Below, piece by piece: positions 21,922 through 31,682 of a DNA stretch of 33,120 nucleotides; the stretch's first letter is position 1, and every line of letters begins with the position of its first letter. A program made the translations under genes and the position numbers. The stretch comes from Bacteroidales bacterium (GTDB taxonomy: Bacteria; Bacteroidota; Bacteroidia; Bacteroidales; Dysgonomonadaceae). The notes beneath the pieces are model-generated. The model had not been told where the DNA came from. It saw only the letters and a program-made list of their open reading frames with translations, and did not search any database. The stretch is taken from contig JAAZCL010000158.1 in NCBI GenBank assembly GCA_012513315.1, positions 1-33,120 on the forward strand, given 5' to 3'.

Positions 21922-24900
21922 ATGCCTATTAGACTAATAAAAGTTTCGAAAAATTTAAATGTGGGAATAAACAGCCTTGTTGAATTTCTGCACAAAAAAG
22001 GTATTGAAGTAGAAGCAAACCCCAATGTAAAAATTGAGGATGAACATTACAATTTACTTGTTACTGAGTTTGGTAAAGACAAAAGCATCAAACTTGAAGC
22101 GCTGGAAACACGTGAAAAGCTGCATCGTAGAGATGATAAACGTGATACGGTAGCAATAGAAGGTTATGATCTGCCTGAAGATCGAGCACCTAAAAGAAGT
22201 GCAAATAAAGAAACAATAGAGACTGAAATTCCACAAGAATTAAAACCTCAATTAAACGTAATAGGCAATATCGATTTAGAAACCTTGAATAAAAAGCGTA
22301 CTCCTTCTTTGAAAACCAAATCAGAATTGGATAATAAGAATAAAGAGGAAGTTTTAAAAGAAGAGAAAACTGTTGAGGTAGAACCTAAAAAACCAGTAGA
22401 ATCCAAAACTGACATACCAGAATCTAAAGCAACAGTTGAAACCGAAGACATTAAGATTCCTGAAAAAGAAATTAAGGTTGAAGATTCTCCAAAAAAAGAT
22501 AATGTTGTTGCTTCTGAAGTAGAAGAAAGCTTTGAAAAAGAGGCAGAATCTATTTCAAAAGCTGTGCCTATTAAAGAGAAAAAAACTATTGTCGAAACAG
22601 AGTCTAAACCAGTAGTCGGAGCAGAGATAGAAAAAGAAAAGGTTAAAGAAATAAAAGCAGAGGTAATAGCGGATAAAGGAGCTGAAATTACAGACCCCAC
22701 GATACTAGAACCATCAAAGGAATCACAGAAAACTGTAGAAAAGATCGAAACTAAGAAACAGACTGTAGAACCGATTAAAGAAGAACCGGCTACAAAAGAA
22801 AAAGCAGCTTTTAAGGTTGAAGATGTTAAAACAGAGGAATTAAAATCTGAAGAAGTCAAACCAGATGAAGAAGCAGCTAAACCAGAAGGGAGATCTGTAA
22901 AAGTATTCAGACTCAACAAAAACAAGCTGGAGTCGAATATAGTAGTAAAAGGATCAATAGATCTAAGTACTATTAACGACCGTACACGCCCTCCGAGGAA
23001 GTCAAGAGCAGAACGCAAAAAGGAACGATTAGAACGTGAACAAAAAAGCCTTGACGGAAAAAAGCTAAAAGATGAAAAAATAAAACTGCTAAAAAAAGAA
23101 ACTATCGACGAGCAGAAGAAACATCCTCAAGCCGCTGACAGTACTGACGATAATAAGAAGAAAAAACGTAAACGTATACGTTCAGGTAAAGTTAATTTGG
23201 AAAAACCTGGGAGCTTCAACCAATCATCTACAACTGCTAGAAGAGGTGATAGAAAAGCAACTCTAAGAAAACCGGTTAAAGCTGAAGTAAAAGAAGAGGA
23301 TGTACAAAAACAAATCAAAGAAACTCTAGCTCGCCTAACAGAAAAAAGAGGCAAGAAAGGTGGAGCAAGATACAGACGCGAAAAACGTGAAGCCAGTGCT
23401 ACAAAGCAAAGAGAGGAAATCAAACAGCAGGAAAGAGAAAGTCTTACATTGCAACTCACTGAGTTTGTAACTGCTAACGATTTGGCTAACATGATGGATG
23501 TACCTGTTACTGATGTTATCTCTACCTGTATGAGCCTTGGTGTTATGGTTGCTATTAACCAGCGTTTGGACGCAGAAATAATCAATCTTGTTGCTGAAGA
23601 ATATGGATTTAAAACCGAATATGTAAGCGCAGATGTAATTGAGGCAATTGCAGAAGAGGTTGATAATCCAGAAGATCTTATTCCACGTTCTCCCATTGTT
23701 ACAGTTATGGGTCACGTAGATCATGGTAAGACATCTCTACTTGACAGTATAAGGAGTACTAATGTAATTGGTGACGAAGCAGGTGGTATAACACAGCATA
23801 TTGGTGCTTATAACGTAGAATTGCCAAGTGGAAGAAAGATTACTTTCCTTGACACTCCCGGTCACGAAGCATTTACAGCTATGCGTGCACGTGGTGCTAA
23901 AGTTACTGACGTTGTTATAATTATAATTGCTGCAGATGATAATGTGATGCCACAGACTGTTGAGGCAATTAATCACGCTGGCGCAGCAGGTGTACCAATT
24001 GTGTTTGCAATTAACAAAATTGACAAAAATGGCGCAAACCCTGAAAAAATAAAAGAAAGGCTTGCCGAGATGAATTATCTTGTTGAGGATTGGGGCGGTC
24101 AATACCAATCTCAAGAGATTTCGGCTAAAAAAGGAATAGGCATACGAGAACTTCTTGAGAAAGTTTTACTTGAAGCTGATTTACTTGAACTAAAAGCTAA
24201 TCCTAACCGTAGTGCTTCGGGTTCAGTTATAGAATCGGAATTAGATAAAGGTCGTGGTTATATTTCAACTATACTCGTTGAAAATGGCACATTAAAACAA
24301 GGTGACATTGTATTAGCCGGGGCTTATTTCGGTAAAATAAGAGCAATGTTTAACGAACGTAATCAACGAATTGAGGAAGCAGGACCTTCAGAACCAGCTC
24401 TTATACTTGGACTTAACGGAGCACCTCAGGCAGGCGACACATTTAATGTTATGGAAACTGAGCAAGAAGCACGTTCTATTGCCAGTAGAAGAGAACAGCT
24501 ACAGCGTGAGCAATCAATGAGAACTCAAAAAATGCTAACACTCGATGATATTGGTAGAAGAATTGCCATAGGTAATTTCCAACAACTAAATATTATTGTA
24601 AAGGGTGATGTTGATGGATCAGTTGAAGCTCTTTCAGACTCATTGATACGTCTTTCAACCGAAGAAATTCAAATTAATGTAATTCATAAAGCAGTAGGTC
24701 AAATTTCAGAATCAGATATTACACTTGCTGCCGCATCAGAGGCAATTATCATAGGATTCCAGGTTCGTCCATCTTTAGGTGCGCGTAAAGAAGCAGAAAA
24801 ATCAGGAGTAGATATACGTTTATATTCTATTATTTACGATGCTATTGAAGAAGTTACTGCTGCAATGGAGGGTATGTTGTCTCCAGATATTAAAGAAGAG

Positions 24901-25191
24901 ATTACAGGAAACGTAGAAGTTCTGGATGTGTTTAAAGTATCTAAAGTTGGTACGGTTGCTGGAAGTATGGTGCGTGATGGCAAAATTAAACGTTCAAGTA
25001 AAATACGCTTAATACGTGATGGTATAGTAATTTTCACTGGTGTACTTGATTCTCTCAAGAGATTTAAAGATGACGTTAGAGAAGTTTCAGTGGGATACGA
25101 ATGTGGTATTACTATTCAAAACTTCAACGATATAAAAGTAGGTGATATTATTGAATCATATGAAGAAATTGAGGTTAAGAAAACCTTGTAG
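21922..25191 (+). CDS. infB: translation initiation factor IF-2
   Basis: 1089 aa, a GTPase that delivers fMet-tRNA to the 30S initiation complex. The first ~60 residues are an IF2_N-like fold ([31 protein letters not shown]). Residues about 60-500 are a very long Lys/Glu/Val-rich disordered region, which is why the protein is larger than in E. coli. A second IF2_N segment ([22 protein letters not shown]) precedes the G domain, with G1 GHVDHGKT at 597-604, G3 DTPGHEAFT at about 644-652 and G4 NKID at about 698-701. Beta-barrel domains II and III and the fMet-binding C2 domain complete it to EVKKTL. The fMet partner links it to fmt elsewhere in the window. Confidence 0.97.
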   Translation: MPIRLIKVSKNLNVGINSLVEFLHKKGIEVEANPNVKIEDEHYNLLVTEFGKDKSIKLEALETREKLHRRDDKRDTVAIEGYDLPEDRAPKRSANKETIETEIPQELKPQLNVIGNIDLETLNKKRTPSLKTKSELDNKNKEEVLKEEKTVEVEPKKPVESKTDIPESKATVETEDIKIPEKEIKVEDSPKKDNVVASEVEESFEKEAESISKAVPIKEKKTIVETESKPVVGAEIEKEKVKEIKAEVIADKGAEITDPTILEPSKESQKTVEKIETKKQTVEPIKEEPATKEKAAFKVEDVKTEELKSEEVKPDEEAAKPEGRSVKVFRLNKNKLESNIVVKGSIDLSTINDRTRPPRKSRAERKKERLEREQKSLDGKKLKDEKIKLLKKETIDEQKKHPQAADSTDDNKKKKRKRIRSGKVNLEKPGSFNQSSTTARRGDRKATLRKPVKAEVKEEDVQKQIKETLARLTEKRGKKGGARYRREKREASATKQREEIKQQERESLTLQLTEFVTANDLANMMDVPVTDVISTCMSLGVMVAINQRLDAEIINLVAEEYGFKTEYVSADVIEAIAEEVDNPEDLIPRSPIVTVMGHVDHGKTSLLDSIRSTNVIGDEAGGITQHIGAYNVELPSGRKITFLDTPGHEAFTAMRARGAKVTDVVIIIIAADDNVMPQTVEAINHAGAAGVPIVFAINKIDKNGANPEKIKERLAEMNYLVEDWGGQYQSQEISAKKGIGIRELLEKVLLEADLLELKANPNRSASGSVIESELDKGRGYISTILVENGTLKQGDIVLAGAYFGKIRAMFNERNQRIEEAGPSEPALILGLNGAPQAGDTFNVMETEQEARSIASRREQLQREQSMRTQKMLTLDDIGRRIAIGNFQQLNIIVKGDVDGSVEALSDSLIRLSTEEIQINVIHKAVGQISESDITLAAASEAIIIGFQVRPSLGARKEAEKSGVDIRLYSIIYDAIEEVTAAMEGMLSPDIKEEITGNVEVLDVFKVSKVGTVAGSMVRDGKIKRSSKIRLIRDGIVIFTGVLDSLKRFKDDVREVSVGYECGITIQNFNDIKVGDIIESYEEIEVKKTL

Positions 25192-25223
25192 AAAAGAATA
25201 TTCATTGCATAAAGTTTATAATT

Positions 25224-25754
25224 ATGACTAAAATTAAATTATGGACTCTAAGTCTGTTTGTTTTGTTTGTAAGCCTTTCTGCTTACTCCCAAATTATGCC
25301 CGTTGCACAAAGTACTGTCGCATATATTAACAGCGATGAACTTCTTGAAGCATTTCCAGAAAGAAAACAAGCAACTGACCAACTATTAATTTTAAGTGAA
25401 GAGTATAAAAAAGAGCTTGATTTGATGCAAAACGAATATAATAAAAAGTATTCAGATTACATTACATATCAAGCCTCTCTGGCAGAGAACATTAAACTTC
25501 GCAGAATGCAAGAACTGACTGAATTAGAAAACAGAATGCAGGAGTTTATGGAAATGGCACAAAAAGACATAGAGTTTCAGGAGAAGGAAAGACTTGAGCC
25601 TCTAAGGAAAAGGATTTCTGATGCTATTAATGCTGTTGGATTAGAACGCAACTATACGGTAATATATGATTTAGCCGATTCCGGAATTGCATTTGTTTCT
25701 CCTAGTGCTGAGGATGCTACCCCTTTTGTAAAACAAAAACTGGGGATTCGTTAA
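25224..25754 (+). CDS. OmpH/Skp-family periplasmic chaperone
   Basis: 176 aa. The signal peptide ends near LSAYSQ (about residue 22). VAYINSDELLEAFPERKQATDQL is the OmpH opening. A long charged alpha-helical hairpin (about 50-130: EEYKKELDLMQNEYNKKYSDY ... RMQELTELENRMQEFMEMAQKDIEFQEKERLEPLRKRI) forms the coiled-coil tentacle. The end (NYTVIYDLADSGIAFVSPSAEDAT) returns to the small beta body. Skp-like trimers hold unfolded outer-membrane proteins in the periplasm, so natural clients include the OmpA-type and DUF3078 proteins of this window. It lies 32 nt after infB and 16 nt before murI. Only one copy is present here, whereas some relatives carry a tandem pair after bamA. Confidence 0.9.
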   Translation: MTKIKLWTLSLFVLFVSLSAYSQIMPVAQSTVAYINSDELLEAFPERKQATDQLLILSEEYKKELDLMQNEYNKKYSDYITYQASLAENIKLRRMQELTELENRMQEFMEMAQKDIEFQEKERLEPLRKRISDAINAVGLERNYTVIYDLADSGIAFVSPSAEDATPFVKQKLGIR

Positions 25755-25770
25755 TCAACATGCTACTTTT

Positions 25771-26610
25771 GTGGAAGATAAAGATACCCATAGAGATGGT
25801 GCAATTGGAGTGTTTGATTCTGGATATGGTGGTCTAACCGTATTATCAGAGATAAAATCACTAATGCCCGAATATGACTTTATCTATTTAGGAGATAATG
25901 CTCGAACTCCATATGGTAATCGTTCTTACGAAAGAGTATATGAATTCACTCTAGAAGCTGTAAAATGGTTTTTCAAACATGGGTGCAAGCTTGTTGTCTT
26001 GGCATGTAACACAGCTTCAGCAAAAGCTTTAAGGAGTATACAACAAATAGATCTCCCTAAAATTGACATAAACAATAGGGTATTGGGTGTGATAAGACCT
26101 ACTGCAGAAAATGTTTCAAAGATTTCTCAATCGGGTCATATAGGTATCATGGGAACCGAAGGTACAATTCAATCTAAATCTTATGATATAGAGATAAATA
26201 AATTACACCCACATATGTTTGTTACTGGTGAAGCATGTCCAATGTGGGTTCCATTAGTGGAGAACAGAGAATATAATAAACCTGGTGCCGATTATTTTGT
26301 TAAAAAGCATATAGACAGTATATTATCAAAAGATCCTCTTATAGACACTATTATTCTTGGTTGCACACATTATCCCCTTTTAATTGAAAAGATAACCGAT
26401 TTTTTACCAAAGGGAGTAAGGGCAATATCACAAGGGAAATTAGTTGCAGAAAGTCTTAAAAATTATCTAGAAAGACATCCTGAAATGGATATTTTGTGTA
26501 CTAAAAACGGTACTATAACATACTTTACTACCGATTCTCCTTCAAAATTTATAGAACAAGCATCCATTTTTCTTGATGAGGAAATTGTTGCTCAAAAAGC
26601 TGACTTATAA
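25771..26610 (+). CDS. murI: glutamate racemase
   Basis: Interconverts L- and D-glutamate for peptidoglycan. 279 aa. FDSGYGGLTVL (15-25) carries the acid of the active site. YLGDNARTPYGNRS follows, and the two catalytic cysteines are C79 in LACNTASAKALR and C198 in ILGCTHYPLL. EACPMWVPLVE (about 154-164) is typical too. The start is GTG at 25771: upstream in frame is a stop, the nearby ATG at 25760 is out of frame, and the conserved core begins only ten residues in. The gene lies between an OmpH chaperone and cvpA (1-nt gap), within an apparent envelope-biogenesis run. Confidence 0.94.
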   Translation: MEDKDTHRDGAIGVFDSGYGGLTVLSEIKSLMPEYDFIYLGDNARTPYGNRSYERVYEFTLEAVKWFFKHGCKLVVLACNTASAKALRSIQQIDLPKIDINNRVLGVIRPTAENVSKISQSGHIGIMGTEGTIQSKSYDIEINKLHPHMFVTGEACPMWVPLVENREYNKPGADYFVKKHIDSILSKDPLIDTIILGCTHYPLLIEKITDFLPKGVRAISQGKLVAESLKNYLERHPEMDILCTKNGTITYFTTDSPSKFIEQASIFLDEEIVAQKADL

Positions 26611-26611
26611 T

Positions 26612-27217
26612 ATGAACTGGTTTGATTTAGTCATACTCATTCTATTACTAATTGCCTTAGTAAATGGATATAGAAATGGCTTAATTCAGCAACTTGTGGG
26701 TTTAGCAATAATATTACTATCTGCTATCTTTGGAGGTAAACTTGCGGCATACATTCTTCCTGAACTTAATAGATTATTAGAACTATCTCCAAATCTTGCG
26801 AGGGTTTTATCGTTTGTTTTAGCATTTGCTGCTATTGCAATAGTTATTTCCCTTATCGGCAGACTTATACATCAGCTATTGTCAGTAATACTACTTAGTA
26901 CTGTAAATAGAATTCTTGGCAGCATCATAGCTGTAGGAACACTAATGTTTATTTTGAGTATTATTCTCAATCTAGTATTAATGCTAGATAAAAATGAAAG
27001 TCTTATTAGCAAAGATATAAAAAAAGATTCCTTCTTTTTTGAACGTGTAGAAGCTGTTGTTCCTGCAGTTGTACCGTATCTTAATAAAGAATTATGGGAA
27101 TTTATACCCGAAAACTATAGAGAAGAAATAGATAAAAAAAGTGATAGCATATTTCAAAATACGCCTAAAAGAATAGATATAGATTCAGTTTTCCAAAAAG
27201 AACATTTTACTGTATAA
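26612..27217 (+). CDS. CvpA-family membrane protein
   Basis: 201 aa from the ATG at 26612 (MNWFDLVILILLLIALVNGYRNGLIQQLVGL). Four hydrophobic helices lie at about 3-22, 28-50, 65-90 and 98-130, followed by a polar C-terminal tail. The opening motif DxxxxxxxxxxxxxxGYRNGL is the CvpA hallmark. CvpA was named for colicin V production and now appears linked to envelope integrity and bile/detergent tolerance; the mechanism is unknown. An in-frame ATG at 26573 would overlap murI by 38 nt with a non-conserved extension. The start chosen is 1 nt after the murI stop, so coupled translation is likely. Confidence 0.85.
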   Translation: MNWFDLVILILLLIALVNGYRNGLIQQLVGLAIILLSAIFGGKLAAYILPELNRLLELSPNLARVLSFVLAFAAIAIVISLIGRLIHQLLSVILLSTVNRILGSIIAVGTLMFILSIILNLVLMLDKNESLISKDIKKDSFFFERVEAVVPAVVPYLNKELWEFIPENYREEIDKKSDSIFQNTPKRIDIDSVFQKEHFTV

Positions 27218-27226
27218 AATTTATAT

Positions 27227-27913
27227 ATGAAAATACACAAAGAAGGTAAATCTCCATTGATTAATATATTGATAGTAATATTTATAATAAATGTTACTAC
27301 TTTTTACTTTTTCTCCGAGACACTATTTGCAACCATCGTGCTTGCTATATCACTTATATTATTAGCATTAACGATAAATTTTTATAGAAGTCCCGAGCGT
27401 GTTTACAAAGGGGATCTTCATGGCTTAGTAAACAGCCCTACCGACGGCAAAATAGTCGCAATTGAACGAGTATATGAAAAGAATTTCTTTAATGAAGAAA
27501 GAATTCAGGTTTCAATATTTATGTCGGTTTTCAACGCCCATTCAAATTGGATACCGGTCTCGGGAAAAATCACTCATTACTCACATGTCGATGGCAACTT
27601 CCATGTGGCTTATCTTCCTAAATCAAGTACTGAAAACGAACACACTAATATTGTTATTGAAACCCCCCAACATGGCACGATATTAACAAAACAAATTGCT
27701 GGGGCTGTTGCACGAAGAATTGTTACATATGTAAAAGAAGGGGAAGAAGTGCATATCGGCTCCCCTCTTGGATTCATTAAATTAGGGTCGAGAATGGATG
27801 TTTTTCTACCTGTCAATTCAGAATTAATGGTTAATATTGGAGATGAGGTTCGCGCAAACAATACATTCCTTGCTCGGTTAGCTAAAACCAATGAAACATT
27901 GGGAGAGGAATAA
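27227..27913 (+). CDS. psd: phosphatidylserine decarboxylase (short, archaeal-like type)
   Basis: Converts phosphatidylserine to phosphatidylethanolamine at the inner membrane. 228 aa, one or two N-terminal helices (about 12-50). The core reads FYRSPER, VNSPTDGKIVAI, VSIFMSVFNAHSNWIPVSGKI and IKLGSRMDVFLP. The self-cleavage site is G187-S188 in LGSRMD, where Ser becomes the pyruvoyl cofactor; it replaces the LGST of long-type enzymes. Size and motif suit the short form. The next gene, pssA, makes its substrate, so the two form a phosphatidylethanolamine module. Confidence 0.93.
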   Translation: MKIHKEGKSPLINILIVIFIINVTTFYFFSETLFATIVLAISLILLALTINFYRSPERVYKGDLHGLVNSPTDGKIVAIERVYEKNFFNEERIQVSIFMSVFNAHSNWIPVSGKITHYSHVDGNFHVAYLPKSSTENEHTNIVIETPQHGTILTKQIAGAVARRIVTYVKEGEEVHIGSPLGFIKLGSRMDVFLPVNSELMVNIGDEVRANNTFLARLAKTNETLGEE

Positions 27914-27941
27914 AGCTTTCATTCAATGAATATTATAGATC

Positions 27942-28649
27942 ATGCGTAAACAAATACCCAACATTATAACTCTTCTGAACCTGTTTTCTGGTACCATAGC
28001 CATTACACTTGCTTTTAATGGTAATTTCTTAGGAGTAGTAATTTGGGTAGTTATTGCTGCAATCTTCGACTTTTTTGATGGAATGGCAGCACGTGCTTTA
28101 AAAGCTTACTCACCTTTGGGTAAAGAGCTTGATTCATTAGCTGATGTAGTAAGCTTTGGAGTGGCTCCTGCTTCTGCTCTTTATATATTAATAAAAGACA
28201 ACTTTATTTACTCAGAAGCGCTGCAATCGATGAGTCATTTAATACCTTACATAGCATTTCTAATTCCAGTTTTTGCGGCATACCGACTAGCGAAATTCAA
28301 TATTGATACTCGTCAGTCTCATACTTTTATTGGTCTACCTACTCCAGCTAATGGACTTTTTTGGATTAGCTATTGTTATGCTATTGATAAATTAGCTATA
28401 CAAAATGAAATAATTTTTTATGTTACTGTAATAGCAGTAATGTTCATGTCAATTATTATGATAGCCGAAATTCCAATGTTTTCCTTTAAATCCCAAAACA
28501 AAGGCTTTAAAGGAAACGAAAAACAGATAATACTAATACTTCTTTCTATTTTATTTCTTGCAATATTTGGCATAGGGGGGGTAGTTCTAAGTATTATTGC
28601 CTATATTTTTATTTCAATATTTAGTAACCGTTACAAAACTAAGCGTTAA
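27942..28649 (+). CDS. pssA: CDP-diacylglycerol-serine O-phosphatidyltransferase
   Basis: Makes phosphatidylserine from CDP-diacylglycerol and serine. 235 aa, about six membrane helices. The CDP-alcohol phosphotransferase motif is complete: D46-G47-x2-A50-R51, then eight residues, G60, D64 and D68 (FFDGMAARALKAYSPLGKEL followed by DSLAD). The frame is clean from the ATG at 27942, 28 nt after psd. In this family the invariant Asp residues bind the metal and CDP. Placement right after psd makes the substrate assignment to serine much safer than the motif alone would. Confidence 0.93.
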   Translation: MRKQIPNIITLLNLFSGTIAITLAFNGNFLGVVIWVVIAAIFDFFDGMAARALKAYSPLGKELDSLADVVSFGVAPASALYILIKDNFIYSEALQSMSHLIPYIAFLIPVFAAYRLAKFNIDTRQSHTFIGLPTPANGLFWISYCYAIDKLAIQNEIIFYVTVIAVMFMSIIMIAEIPMFSFKSQNKGFKGNEKQIILILLSILFLAIFGIGGVVLSIIAYIFISIFSNRYKTKR

Positions 28650-28726
28650 ATTATTGAAACAAGTATGCCTGAATAGAATGATTCATAGTATCTTTACTTT
28701 ATAACTAAAAGCTCAGTATACTGCAT

Positions 28727-28969
28727 ATGTTTAAATTTTTATTTTTCCTAATACTTATATTTATGGTTATAAGAGGCATATTCGCCTTCTTATTCAGATT
28801 TCTAAATACCGGTAGATTCAAATCACAGCAAGATAGAACTCAACAACGGCCAACTCAACCCAAGCAGCCTGAATCGCAGGAAGAGAGAATTATAGATTAC
28901 CAGAAAAAGTCATTTGAATCTAGCGAAATTGAAGATGCAGATTATATCGAAATTAAGGATCATAAATGA
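28727..28969 (+). CDS. DUF4834-like small membrane protein
   Basis: 80 aa. One strongly hydrophobic helix (about 2-27, MFKFLFFLILIFMVIRGIFA) is followed by a Gln/Pro/Arg-rich stretch and an acidic end (EDADYIEIKD). This small layout matches the DUF4834 proteins that follow phospholipid genes in Bacteroidetes. Function unknown. It lies 77 nt after pssA and has no clear promoter of its own (TATCTTTA near 28690 is one mismatch from the -7 consensus). A single-helix protein of this size could modulate the neighbouring phospholipid enzymes, but this is a guess. Confidence 0.7.
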   Translation: MFKFLFFLILIFMVIRGIFAFLFRFLNTGRFKSQQDRTQQRPTQPKQPESQEERIIDYQKKSFESSEIEDADYIEIKDHK

Positions 28970-28985
28970 ACATATAAACTAGTTA

Positions 28986-29017
28986 TTTCCATATTCTTAA
29001 TATATTCCTTATTTTTG
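28986..29017 (+). promoter_or_regulatory. candidate promoter of the sulfonolipid-type gene pair
   Basis: TATTTTTG at 29010-29017 matches TAnnTTTG, and TTTC at 28986-28989 is a one-mismatch -33 box at 20-nt spacing. The start would fall near 29023, about 48 nt upstream of the first gene. Confidence 0.5.
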
Positions 29018-29070
29018 TTATAATGGAAAATCAAATAGTGTAATATAATTAAAGTAACACAATATTAATC

Positions 29071-30333
29071 ATGACAGATATTTTTGATCGTTTAAAAAGT
29101 GCTGCCGGTCCGCTTGAGCAGTATCGCCAAAAGGCTGAAGGTTATTTCATGTTTCCTGAATTAGAGGGAGAAATTGGACCTAGAATGAAATTTCTTGGTA
29201 AAGAAGTAATCACATGGAGTCTTAATAACTATTTGGGATTGGCAAATCACCCCGAAGTGCGTGAAGCTGATGCAAAAGCAGCAGCCGATTGGGGAATGGC
29301 ATACCCTATGGGCGCCAGAATGATGTCGGGACAAACAAAATATCATAAAGAGCTTGAAGTTCGTCTTTCTAAGTTCGAGAAAAAAGAATCTACATACCTC
29401 CTCAATTATGGTTACCAGGGTATGGTTTCTATAATCGATTCACTTGTATCAAGAAATGATGTTATTGTGTATGACTCAGAGTCACATGCATGCATTATGG
29501 ATGGCATCTTTTTGCACAAAGCTAAAGGAGGCAAAAGTTTTGTTTATCCTCACAACGATATGGAACGTTGCGATAGGATGCTTGGCTTTGCCACACGTAA
29601 TGCTGAAGCGACAGGTGGTGGAATTTTACTAATTACAGAAGGTGTATTCGGAATGTCGGGAGACCTAGGCAATCTACCTGGAATTATTAAGTTGAGAGAT
29701 AAGTATAATTTCCGAATCATGATTGATGATGCACACGGATTTGGTACAATGGGCGAAACGGGTGCTGGTGCCAGTGAGCACTTTGGACTAATGGATGAGA
29801 TAGATATCTACTTCGCAACATTTGCAAAATCAATGGCAGGTATTGGTGCATTTGTAAGTTCAGAAAAAGCAATTATAGATTCTCTGAAGTATAATATGCG
29901 ATCACAGATCTTTGCTAAATCACTACCCATGCCAATGGTAATTGGTGCTTTAAAACGACTAGATATTCTCCAAAATCAACCAGAGCACAAAGAGAAGCTG
30001 TGGAGAGTTGCTAAATCTTTACAAGAAGGCTTAGTTGCAGAGGGCTTCAATATCGGAAACACAGAATCACCCGTTACGCCTGTATATGTCAAAGGAAATG
30101 TTGCAGAAGGCACAAACGTTGTAATTGATTTGCGTGAGAACCATAATATTTTCTGCTCACTTGTTGCATATCCTGTTGTACCTAAAGATGTGCTAATGCT
30201 TAGGCTAATACCTACTGCTTCTCATACTCAGAAAGAAGTAGATCAAACAATTGAAGTATTTAAAAAGATAAAAGCTAATCTTGAAGCAGGAAAATATAAG
30301 GGCGACGAGATGCAATCCAAATCTGTTGAGTAA
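29071..30333 (+). CDS. capB: alpha-oxoamine synthase, probable cysteate fatty acyltransferase
   Basis: 420 aa, fold-type I PLP enzyme of the group with serine palmitoyltransferase and KBL. It joins an amino acid to an acyl-CoA/ACP with loss of CO2. H139 in DSESHACIMDG stacks on PLP, D220 and H222 are in MIDDAHGFGTMG, and the PLP lysine K253 is in ATFAKSMAGIGAF. WSLNNYLGLANHPEVR and YPMGARMMSGQT lie at the start, and LRLIPTASHT near the end. These blocks resemble the Flavobacterium johnsoniae enzyme shown to act on cysteate in capnine synthesis, as I recall it, more than Bacteroides serine palmitoyltransferase. The overlapping threonine-synthase-like gene, which could make cysteate, supports this. 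Alternatives are serine palmitoyltransferase or glycine C-acetyltransferase. The symbol is by analogy. Confidence 0.7.
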   Translation: MTDIFDRLKSAAGPLEQYRQKAEGYFMFPELEGEIGPRMKFLGKEVITWSLNNYLGLANHPEVREADAKAAADWGMAYPMGARMMSGQTKYHKELEVRLSKFEKKESTYLLNYGYQGMVSIIDSLVSRNDVIVYDSESHACIMDGIFLHKAKGGKSFVYPHNDMERCDRMLGFATRNAEATGGGILLITEGVFGMSGDLGNLPGIIKLRDKYNFRIMIDDAHGFGTMGETGAGASEHFGLMDEIDIYFATFAKSMAGIGAFVSSEKAIIDSLKYNMRSQIFAKSLPMPMVIGALKRLDILQNQPEHKEKLWRVAKSLQEGLVAEGFNIGNTESPVTPVYVKGNVAEGTNVVIDLRENHNIFCSLVAYPVVPKDVLMLRLIPTASHTQKEVDQTIEVFKKIKANLEAGKYKGDEMQSKSVE

Positions 30334-31661
30334 TGTTAAGATTAAAAGCCCAGAACAAATACTGGCTAACCTGTACTCAGTGCGGTTATGAAACCCCTAA
30401 CTTCTGGACTTGGTTTGATCAAAATCAGCAATGTCCAAAGTGTTCTAGCAAGCATTCCGAGGTATCTTATAATAGAAGATACCAAAGATTACCACGTATA
30501 ATGAATCGTGTAAATGATAGTTTTTGGACCTACTTTCCCTTTTTGCCTCTTTTACGTAGAAGACACATTGTGTCATTTAAAGAAGGAGCAATTCCTGTTG
30601 AGAGATGGGGTTTCCTTGAGGAGTTTGCCAAAAAAGAATTTAATCTAGATATTAAAGTTCATGTTTACCGCAACGATCTCAATGGGGGCACCGGCACATT
30701 TAAAGATATTGCAGCTTCTTTGGCCGCAAGTATTTTCAGTGAAATAGGAATAAATCAGTACTGTATTGCTTCAACAGGCAATTCGGCTACTGCTTATGCT
30801 AAATATCTCTCAAAGGCAAATGTCAACTGCTCAGTTTTCATGCCCGAGGATACTATAGGTACTTCAGAAGCAACTATTACTTCTTATGGCCAACAAGTAT
30901 TCAAAGTATCAGGAGACTACGCTAGAGCTAAAGAAATAGCTGCCGGCTACGCAAAGATTCACAACATACCTATGTCTACCGGAAATATCGATCCAATACG
31001 AGTTGAAGCCAAAAAGACTATGGTCTTTGAATTGCTTCGCCAGATGGATAAATTTCCCGATGTATATATACAAGCTGTAAGCGGTGGAACGGGTCCTATT
31101 GCTATAGATAAAGGTATAAGAGAGATTAAATCAATCTATCCCGATATTAAGAATCCTCGCTTTATGCTGGTGCAACCAGATGGGTGTGACCCAATGGTTA
31201 GTGCTTGGGAAAAAGCCGAAGTAGAAGGTTTTCCCGAAGGTTTTGAGAAAAACTATCCAATAATTGATAATCCAAAGACCGAAGTTCCAACATTGGCCAC
31301 AGGAAACCCTGCTACCTACCCTATTGTTGCAAAACTAGTTAAAGAATCGGGAGGTACATTTTTAAGAATGCGTGAGACTAAGTTGCTATCCATAGGTAAA
31401 CTTGTTGCATATGAGCAAAAAGTAATACCAGGGCCCGCATCTTCGGTATGTCTTGCAGGTTTCTTTTTGGCTCTTAAAAAGAATAAAATTAAGGATGGAG
31501 AAACAGTTCTTATTAATATTGGTGAAGGTCCAAACCGTGCACCATATTATCTAGAGCAAATGGTCAATACCTCACAACTAGTAAGTAAAGTAGAAGAATG
31601 TTCGCCCCATTTCATTGACGATTTTCGCAAAGAGCTTTGGGACGAAGTTTTGAGAGACTAA
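30333..31661 (+). CDS. capA: threonine-synthase-like PLP enzyme, probable cysteate synthase
   Basis: 442 aa, fold-type II PLP enzyme. A zinc-ribbon-like start holds C14, C17, C34 and C37 (CTQCGYE ... QCPKC). The PLP lysine is K124 in NDLNGGTGTFKDIAAS. STGNSATAYAKYLSKANVNC and SGGTGPIAIDKGIREI follow, with phosphate-group-binding loops of the threonine synthase type. Cysteate synthases, which replace the phosphate of O-phosphoserine with sulfite, are threonine synthase relatives in archaea and in the Bacteroidetes capnine pathway. The ATG overlaps the capB-like stop (TAATG), so the two are translated together. That context, not the motifs alone, drives the call. Plain threonine synthase is the main alternative, but no homoserine or threonine gene is near. 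The symbol is by analogy. Confidence 0.65.
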   Translation: MLRLKAQNKYWLTCTQCGYETPNFWTWFDQNQQCPKCSSKHSEVSYNRRYQRLPRIMNRVNDSFWTYFPFLPLLRRRHIVSFKEGAIPVERWGFLEEFAKKEFNLDIKVHVYRNDLNGGTGTFKDIAASLAASIFSEIGINQYCIASTGNSATAYAKYLSKANVNCSVFMPEDTIGTSEATITSYGQQVFKVSGDYARAKEIAAGYAKIHNIPMSTGNIDPIRVEAKKTMVFELLRQMDKFPDVYIQAVSGGTGPIAIDKGIREIKSIYPDIKNPRFMLVQPDGCDPMVSAWEKAEVEGFPEGFEKNYPIIDNPKTEVPTLATGNPATYPIVAKLVKESGGTFLRMRETKLLSIGKLVAYEQKVIPGPASSVCLAGFFLALKKNKIKDGETVLINIGEGPNRAPYYLEQMVNTSQLVSKVEECSPHFIDDFRKELWDEVLRD

Positions 31662-31682
31662 AGTTTATAAGGCTATCCTGCA

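Noticed and set aside
22248-23018. 256-codon open frame on the minus strand
   Set aside because: Lies antisense to the Lys/Glu-rich disordered part of infB. Its Ser/Thr/Val-rich product is what the reverse complement of GAA/AAA-rich codons gives, and it shows no domain.
23127-23696. 189-codon open frame on the minus strand
   Set aside because: Antisense to infB just before the G domain; low-complexity Ser/Leu/Arg product without recognisable family or promoter.
29071-30333. Glycine C-acetyltransferase or serine palmitoyltransferase as the first call
   Set aside because: Motifs allow both, but the translationally coupled threonine-synthase-like gene and the following lipid-type SDR fit cysteate chemistry better; kept as alternatives.
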